Origin: Microbacteriaceae bacterium
GTDB lineage: Bacteria > Actinomycetota > Actinomycetes > Actinomycetales > Microbacteriaceae
Reading direction: 5' to 3'
DNA: 37,831 bases
NCBI GenBank assembly: GCA_025464895.1
Contig: JAODMG010000076.1
Coordinates: 1-37,831 of the forward strand
Below the pieces are notes generated by a model. The model was given only the letters and a program-made list of their open reading frames with translations. It did no database searches and had not been told where the DNA came from. A program made the position numbers and the translations under genes. Below are positions 33,456-37,831 of this stretch, in pieces (the first letter of the stretch is position 1; each line of letters opens with the position of its first letter).

Positions 33456-34829
33456 TTATTTGCTGAACGACCCTGTCGACCCTTTGAGTTCGGGGACCGT
33501 GAGTGCGCTCATCCGTCGACCGCGGGTCTCACCGCCCAGAACGACGGCGACGATCCCGATCAGGCAGGCCAGGATGATGAACAACGAGACGAGCCAGGTC
33601 GCCCCCCCGGCCGCGGCGACCAGCGCAACGGCGATGAGTGGCGTCGTTCCGGCCGTGAGTGCGCCGGCAAGCTCCCTGGCGAAGGCGAGGCCGGTGAACC
33701 GAGCGCCGCCCGTGAAGAGCTCAGCGAAGTACGCGGCCTGTGGGCCGAACATGGCACCGATACCGATTCCGAGGCTCAAGATGATCGCAATCGTGATCGG
33801 AACCGGGGCATGACCGCCCTCGATGAGCCAGAAATAGGGAAAAGCGAACAGCGCCGAGAATGCCATTCCCGCGATAATCACCGGGCGCCTGCCGATCTTG
33901 TCGGAGAGCAGGCCGAACAGCGGGAGAACGAGCATCGTCACTGCCGTTCCCATCGTGGTGGCGAGTGGCCCGACGGAATTGGACAGCTTGAGGTTGCCGA
34001 CGATGAAGGCCGTGACGAACGCGAGGTTGATAGAGGAGACGACGTTTTGCGGGGTCTGCGCGAGAACGAGGAGCAGCATCCCCTTCTTCTCGCGCGCGAA
34101 TACTTCCTTCACCGGGGAGGCCGGCGGCTTCTCCGATGTCTGCAGCTCGATGAACACCGGCGACTCGGAGAGGCGCATCCGGATGATGAGGGCGATGACT
34201 ATCACGAAGATGCTCGCCGCAAACGGCAGACGCCAACCCCAGGCCAGGAACTCCTTCTCGGGCAGGAGCGTCACGACGGAGAATACGGCCGAGGCCAGGA
34301 GCAGTCCAAGATAGACGCCGGACGACGGCCACGCGCCGTGCAGCCCCCTCCTCCGCGGATTCGCGTTCTCTACGGCGAAGATCGCGGCACCGCCGAACTC
34401 TGCACCGGCCCCGATCCCCTGGATCAGCCGCAGCAGGATGAGCAGTATGGGCGACCACGCTCCGGCCTGGGCGTAGGTCGGGATGACGGCCATCAGCAAC
34501 GTCGCGCCGCCCATGATCAGCAGGGTGACGATGAGTACTCGTTTGCGGCCGAAGACGTCCCCCATCCGTCCGAAGATGAGTCCGCCGAGCGGGCGGATGA
34601 AGTAGCCGAGCGCGAACGTGGCGAATGCGGCAAGCGTCGCGACCGTCGGGTTGGTGCTGACGAAGATGATCCTGTTGAAGACCAGGGCCGCTGCCGTGCC
34701 GTACAGGTAGAAGTCGTACCACTCGAGGGCGGATCCGACGAGCGCTGCCGCGCCGACTCCGAGCATGGTGTTCTGGCGCGGGGCCACAGTGGTGGATGTG
34801 GATCTTGACATCGTTGTCCAATCGTTCAT
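33456..34829 (-). CDS. MHS-type MFS transporter for an organic acid or sugar acid
   Basis: About 457 residues with 12 membrane helices. GSALEWYDFYLYGTAAALVF is the start signature of the metabolite:H+ symporter (MHS) family, and GRMGDVFGRKRVLI and LLRLIQGIGAGAEFGGAA complete motif A and B. Relatives (ShiA, KgtP, and others) take up charged carboxylates by proton symport. Position between a dehydratase and two SDR genes suggests uptake of a sugar acid. ATG 34829 or 34811 are possible starts, neither with a Shine-Dalgarno sequence; the former is closer to the preceding stop (25 bases). Confidence 0.9.
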   Translation of the reverse strand: MNDWTTMSRSTSTTVAPRQNTMLGVGAAALVGSALEWYDFYLYGTAAALVFNRIIFVSTNPTVATLAAFATFALGYFIRPLGGLIFGRMGDVFGRKRVLIVTLLIMGGATLLMAVIPTYAQAGAWSPILLILLRLIQGIGAGAEFGGAAIFAVENANPRRRGLHGAWPSSGVYLGLLLASAVFSVVTLLPEKEFLAWGWRLPFAASIFVIVIALIIRMRLSESPVFIELQTSEKPPASPVKEVFAREKKGMLLLVLAQTPQNVVSSINLAFVTAFIVGNLKLSNSVGPLATTMGTAVTMLVLPLFGLLSDKIGRRPVIIAGMAFSALFAFPYFWLIEGGHAPVPITIAIILSLGIGIGAMFGPQAAYFAELFTGGARFTGLAFARELAGALTAGTTPLIAVALVAAAGGATWLVSLFIILACLIGIVAVVLGGETRGRRMSALTVPELKGSTGSFSK

Positions 34830-34854
34830 AGTTGGGTGGTTGTTCGGTGTGCGG

Positions 34855-35943
34855 CTACACGACGCGGCGGTCGTCCAGCGCGTCGTGGTTCCAGTCGATT
34901 CCGAGTCCGGGGGTGTTCGGGGCGTGCGCGTGGCCGTCGACAATCGTGATTTCGTCGTTCGTCACGGCACGCAGTTGCGGGATGTACTCCACGTAGCGCC
35001 CGTTCGGCACGGCGGCCACCAGGCTCACGTGCAGCTCCATGAGAAAATGCGGGCACACATCGACGTTGAAGGCTTCCGCCATGTGTGCGACCTTGAGCCA
35101 CGGGGTGATCCCGCCGATACGGGCCGCGTCCGTTTGGATCACGGATGCCGCACCGCGCTGAAGATAGTCGCGAAACTGCCCGATGGAGTACATCGATTCG
35201 CCGACCGCAACGGGGATCGACGTCGACTGGGCGAGGCGAACGTGCCCGCTGACGTCGTCGGCCGGCAGAGGCTCCTCGAACCAGAACAGGTCCAGGTCGG
35301 AAAAGGCGGCGGCGCGGCGGATCGCTTCTGCGCCGGTGAGGGCCTGGTTGGCGTCGACCATGATGTCGAACCCGCGGCCGACGGCGTCTCTCACTGCCCG
35401 CAGACGCTCGACATCCTCTTGGCCGGTCGGCTTGCCGACCTTGATCTTGGTTCCTCCCCAGCCCCGCTCCTGCGCGGCGACGGCGCCGGCGACGAGGTCG
35501 TCGGTCGAGAGATGAAGCCACCCGTTCTCGGTGTCGTAGACCGGAACCGCGTTGTTGTAGCCGCCGGCGACCTGCCAGAGCGGCTGATCGGCTCGCAGGC
35601 AGCGAATGTCCCAGAGCGCGGTGTCGATCGCCGCCAGGGCGAGGCTCGTGATCGCGCCGACGGTCGTTGCGTGAGTTACATTGTGGGCGAGACGCCACAG
35701 CCGCTCGATGTCGCGAGAATCCGACCCGATCAGGAGAGGAAGGAGCGACTCGCGAAGTAGGGCGATCACCGAGCGTCCACCGGTGCCGATGGTGTACGAG
35801 TATCCGGTACCGGTCAGCCCGTCATCCGTGGTGATCCTGACGAGGATTGTCTCCTGTTTGACGAAACTCTGGGTCGCATCCGTACGCACGGTTTCGACTT
35901 CCAAATCGACGAGAGAAGCCGTCGCGGTGGTAATCCGGGTCAT
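34855..35943 (-). CDS. enolase-superfamily enzyme, mandelate racemase subgroup, probable sugar-acid dehydratase
   Basis: A 362-residue enzyme. All active-site residues of the mandelate racemase subgroup are present, with a constant +2 offset: Lys166 and Lys168 (KIKVG), metal ligands Asp197 (MVDAN), Glu223 (FEEP) and Glu249 (VGES), and the Asp272/His299 dyad (QTDAARIGG and CPHF). Length is that of mandelate racemase, shorter than classical L-fuconate dehydratase (about 440). In an operon with an MHS transporter, two SDRs and an FAH hydrolase, dehydration of a sugar acid to a 2-keto-3-deoxy acid is the likely reaction. The second ATG (35943) has GAGG 6 bases upstream and was chosen over 35946. 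Confidence 0.88.
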   Translation of the reverse strand: MTRITTATASLVDLEVETVRTDATQSFVKQETILVRITTDDGLTGTGYSYTIGTGGRSVIALLRESLLPLLIGSDSRDIERLWRLAHNVTHATTVGAITSLALAAIDTALWDIRCLRADQPLWQVAGGYNNAVPVYDTENGWLHLSTDDLVAGAVAAQERGWGGTKIKVGKPTGQEDVERLRAVRDAVGRGFDIMVDANQALTGAEAIRRAAAFSDLDLFWFEEPLPADDVSGHVRLAQSTSIPVAVGESMYSIGQFRDYLQRGAASVIQTDAARIGGITPWLKVAHMAEAFNVDVCPHFLMELHVSLVAAVPNGRYVEYIPQLRAVTNDEITIVDGHAHAPNTPGLGIDWNHDALDDRRVV

Positions 35944-35981
35944 CATTGTCCTCGTTACTTCAGAAATTTCCTATCTGCTAT

Positions 35982-35993
35982 ATCCTATAGGAT
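35982..35993. promoter_or_regulatory. 12-bp palindrome upstream of the acid-sugar operon, probable operator
   Basis: ATCCTATAGGAT is a perfect 12-bp palindrome 39 bases before the first gene. A second half site TCCTAT lies 14 bases away (35969-35974). The region is locally AT-rich and overlaps any plausible -10. The symmetry resembles GntR/FCD-type operators; no regulator gene is in the cluster, so the binder must be coded elsewhere. Confidence 0.5.
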
Positions 35994-36126
35994 CTTGAAA
36001 TCGAGGGCAACGGCTCGACCGACAAGGCTTGGAATCCTGCCAACGGCCGGGCAGCAGGTGGCGCCGACCCGCCCATCCGTTTGCGGACCGCCAGGCCACT
36101 CGGCTTACGCCCTGTTAAACCAAATG

Positions 36127-36160
36127 GCCCGGAACGCAATCGTGACGATTCATTCCGGGC
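36127..36160 (-). terminator. hairpin terminator after tRNA-Glu
   Basis: GCCCGGAA at 36127-36134 pairs perfectly with TTCCGGGC at 36153-36160; inner bases can also pair as AATCGT with ACGATT. On the tRNA strand it follows the CCA end by 2 bases and is followed by an ATTTGGTTT stretch. It fits a terminator of the tRNA transcript. Bases 36001-36126 between it and the operator hold nothing I recognise. Confidence 0.65.
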
Positions 36161-36162
36161 TG

Positions 36163-36238
36163 TGGTGACCCCAACGGGATTCGAACCCGTGTTACCGCCG
36201 TGAGAGGGCGGCGTACTAGGCCACTATACGATGGGGCC
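36163..36238 (-). tRNA. tRNA-Glu (anticodon CTC)
   Basis: The minus strand begins GGCCCCA and ends TGGGGTC-A-CCA, a 7-bp acceptor stem with one G-U pair and an encoded CCA. The D-arm contains the GTATAGTGGCCTAGTAC typical of tRNA-Glu, the anticodon arm is CCGCC-CTCTCAC-GGCGG with anticodon CTC, and the T-arm has ACGGGTTCGAATCCCGT. Reads GAG codons. Length 76 with CCA. Confidence 0.97.
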
Positions 36239-36364
36239 GTAGTGGACAACTCAACGAGTATGCCACATGCGCGGGGCCGCACCAAAACCGCCGGCCCTCC
36301 GAATCGTGGATCGGAAGCCGCGCGAGCGCCGCCTCGGCACGCCGGTTTCGATACGCGCGGGTCG

Positions 36365-37315
36365 CTACCCGGCGACCACCGCCGGGGCGAGCACGCGAAG
36401 CGCTGCCGGAACCACGTCGATGTCGACCGGCAACGGACCTACGCGCTCTCCGTCCGCGTAGGCGACCACCCCATCCGCTTCGATCCTGAGTCGGCGAACC
36501 CTGGTGATCTCGACCCTCGGGTCGGTCACATGCGTTCCGCGGAATACACGGGGGAAGATGCGCAGGAACGCAATTCGGGACAGGGGCTGCACCACGACGA
36601 CATCCAGCAGTCCATCGTCCAATTTCGCGTCAGGCAGCAGCCGCATTCCCCCGCCGAGCGAGACGTTGTTGCCCGCGGCCACCAGCATGGCGCGGGTGCG
36701 CCGCTCGACGCCATCGAGCACCAGCCGATAGCCGATCGGCTTGAGCACGGCGAGTTCGCGAAGCAGCGCGACGTTGTAGCGGCCTCTGCCTCGAGGCCAG
36801 CGAAGCAGATTGGCCCGCTCGTTGACGACGGCGTCGAATCCAGCGGATGCGACCGAGGCGAACCAGGTCAGCCGCCCGTCGCTCGTAGTGATCCGGCCGG
36901 CGTCGATCACCCGAGGTGAGTGGTGGAGGCGATCGAGCAGCATTTCGATGGCGGCCTCAGTGTTTCCGATCGGGATCCCAAGGCCTCGAGCCAGGTCGTT
37001 GCCGGTTCCGGACGGCACGATCCCGAGCGGGGTCTTCGTGCCGGCGAGAAGGTTGACCCCGAGGCTCACCATGCCGTCGCCGCCCACGACCACGAGTGCA
37101 TCCGGCCCGCCCGCCATGGATTTTCTCGCGGAATCGACCAGCTCCTCGAAATCCGGCTCCGTCAGCGCTGTCACATCGTGGCCGGCGGCGCGAAGCGTCT
37201 GGACGACCGCCGGACCGACGGTGCGACCTCGTCCGAATGAGGCCGTCGGGTTGATGGCGACCACGATCTTCAGCGGCTTGATCCTCGGCGGCTTCGGCGG
37301 CTTCGGCGTCGTCAT
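36365..37315 (-). CDS. diacylglycerol/lipid kinase, YegS/DagK family
   Basis: About 316 residues. NPTASFGRGR near the start, GGDGMVS at 78-84 and PSGTGNDLARGLGIP at 101-115 are the catalytic DAGK motifs; a beta-sandwich C-terminal domain includes GGGMRLLPDAKLDDGLLDVVVV, and ADGVVAYADGERVG is the closing loop. It phosphorylates diacylglycerol or a related lipid at the membrane. A basic Pro-rich N-terminus (PKPPKPPRIKPLK) precedes the fold. ATG 37315 is preferred over GTG 37339, though neither has a strong ribosome site. Confidence 0.92.
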   Translation of the reverse strand: MTTPKPPKPPRIKPLKIVVAINPTASFGRGRTVGPAVVQTLRAAGHDVTALTEPDFEELVDSARKSMAGGPDALVVVGGDGMVSLGVNLLAGTKTPLGIVPSGTGNDLARGLGIPIGNTEAAIEMLLDRLHHSPRVIDAGRITTSDGRLTWFASVASAGFDAVVNERANLLRWPRGRGRYNVALLRELAVLKPIGYRLVLDGVERRTRAMLVAAGNNVSLGGGMRLLPDAKLDDGLLDVVVVQPLSRIAFLRIFPRVFRGTHVTDPRVEITRVRRLRIEADGVVAYADGERVGPLPVDIDVVPAALRVLAPAVVAG

Positions 37316-37358
37316 CCGCTCATTATGGCGCGGAATCACGCGCTGGCCGACGGTCAGG

Positions 37359-37831
37359 CTAGGACGCGGACCCCAGCTTCAGCAGACGCAGCAGTTGCGC
37401 GTTCAACGCGACGACGATCGTCGACACGGACATGAACACCGCGGCGAGCGCCGGTGGCAACAGGATTCCGGCACCGAAGAACACGCCGGCGGCGAGCGGG
37501 ATGCCGATCACGTTGTATCCGGCGGCCCACCACAGGTTCTGCACCTCCTTGCGATAGGTGGCCCTGCTGAGGGTCAGCACGTCGACGACGGCCCTCGGGT
37601 CGCTGGAGGCGAGCACGACGCCGGCCGACTCGATCGCGACATCCGTTCCCGCACCGATCGCGATGCCGATGTCTGCGGTGGTCAGTGCCGGCGCATCATT
37701 CACACCATCGCCGACCATCGCCACCCGGCTGCCGTCCTTCTGCAGGCCGGAGACGACGTCGGCCTTCTGGCCAGGCAGCACCTCGGCGAAAACCTCGTCG
37801 ATCCCGAGCTGACGCGCGACCCATTCGCCGA
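37359..37831 (-). CDS. heavy-metal translocating P-type ATPase, C-terminal part (CopB-like)
   Basis: The frame is open to the window end, so only the last 156 residues are present. The hinge [10 protein letters not shown] is intact. Two final membrane helices carry [12 protein letters not shown] and [14 protein letters not shown]. The Tyr-Asn and MSxST signatures of helices 7 and 8 match P1B-3 (CopB-like) pumps rather than CopA, which has MxxSS. Metal specificity is therefore probably Cu2+/Ag+, with low certainty. The N-terminal metal sites, CPx helix and DKTG lie outside the window. The gene ends 43 bases upstream of the lipid kinase start. Confidence 0.9.
   Translation of the reverse strand, partial: GEWVARQLGIDEVFAEVLPGQKADVVSGLQKDGSRVAMVGDGVNDAPALTTADIGIAIGAGTDVAIESAGVVLASSDPRAVVDVLTLSRATYRKEVQNLWWAAGYNVIGIPLAAGVFFGAGILLPPALAAVFMSVSTIVVALNAQLLRLLKLGSAS

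Noticed and set aside
34855-35943. Mandelate racemase itself
   Set aside because: The active-site residues match, but they are shared by the whole subgroup, and no aromatic-acid genes are nearby; the operon indicates a sugar acid.
1-37831. CRISPR array, prophage, transposase or integrase
   Set aside because: No regularly spaced repeats, recombinase motifs or phage structural genes were seen; the only tRNA shows no duplicated 3' end in the window.

Overview
The window is GC-rich actinobacterial chromosome. Gene order and content point to the family Microbacteriaceae: a leuCD-murA-plsC-gpsA block, a DUF3515 lipoprotein next to thiL, many GTG starts, 4-base stop/start overlaps, and coenzyme F420 enzymes in a bacterium that shows no F420 ring or side-chain synthesis genes here. 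The assignment rests on recognised protein families, not on a database search.

Layout. 1-2242 (+): an ABC importer (binding protein cut by the window edge, FecCD-type permease, ATPase) resembling the cassette proposed to import F420-0. 2220-4135 (-): an ArsR-type regulator and an MFS exporter, with a palindromic operator over the regulator start codon. 4196-8835 (-): a MoxR / DUF58 / transglutaminase operon. 8920-10747 (-): two tandem paralogous membrane-anchored proteins of unknown function, each behind the same short promoter block. 10801-12584 (-): CofE (F420-0:L-glutamate ligase) translationally coupled to an F420-dependent LLM oxidoreductase. 12622-14036 (-): a K15-like penicillin-binding protein. 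14090-14740 (+): a promoter, a 22-codon ORF, a structured leader and a small basic protein. 14814-18555 (-): fgd, coaD, recG. 18644-23004: methyltransferase, small membrane protein, CorA, RsmD, ThiL, DUF3515. 23118-28422 (-): gpsA, plsC, murA, leuD, leuC, with a hairpin leader before leuC. 28709-29788 (+): a leucine/valine dehydrogenase divergent from leuC. 29785-30946 (-): TerC with a probable Mn2+ riboswitch. 30966-35993 (-): a five-gene acid-sugar catabolic operon. 36127-37831 (-): tRNA-Glu(CTC), a YegS/DagK lipid kinase and the end of a P1B ATPase.

How they may work together. The most interesting reading is an F420 salvage module: an F420-0 importer, CofE to add the glutamate tail, FGD to reduce F420 with glucose-6-phosphate, and a second F420 enzyme in which the FGD catalytic His is Arg. 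No F420 synthesis gene (cofC/fbiD, cofD/fbiA, fbiC) is in the window, and CofE lacks the reductase domain that FbiB carries in mycobacteria. A second theme is acid-sugar use: an MHS-type transporter, an enolase-superfamily dehydratase with the full mandelate-racemase residue set, two SDRs and an FAH-family hydrolase. The remainder is largely housekeeping: peptidoglycan, phospholipid and leucine synthesis, CoA, thiamine, ribosome modification and repair.
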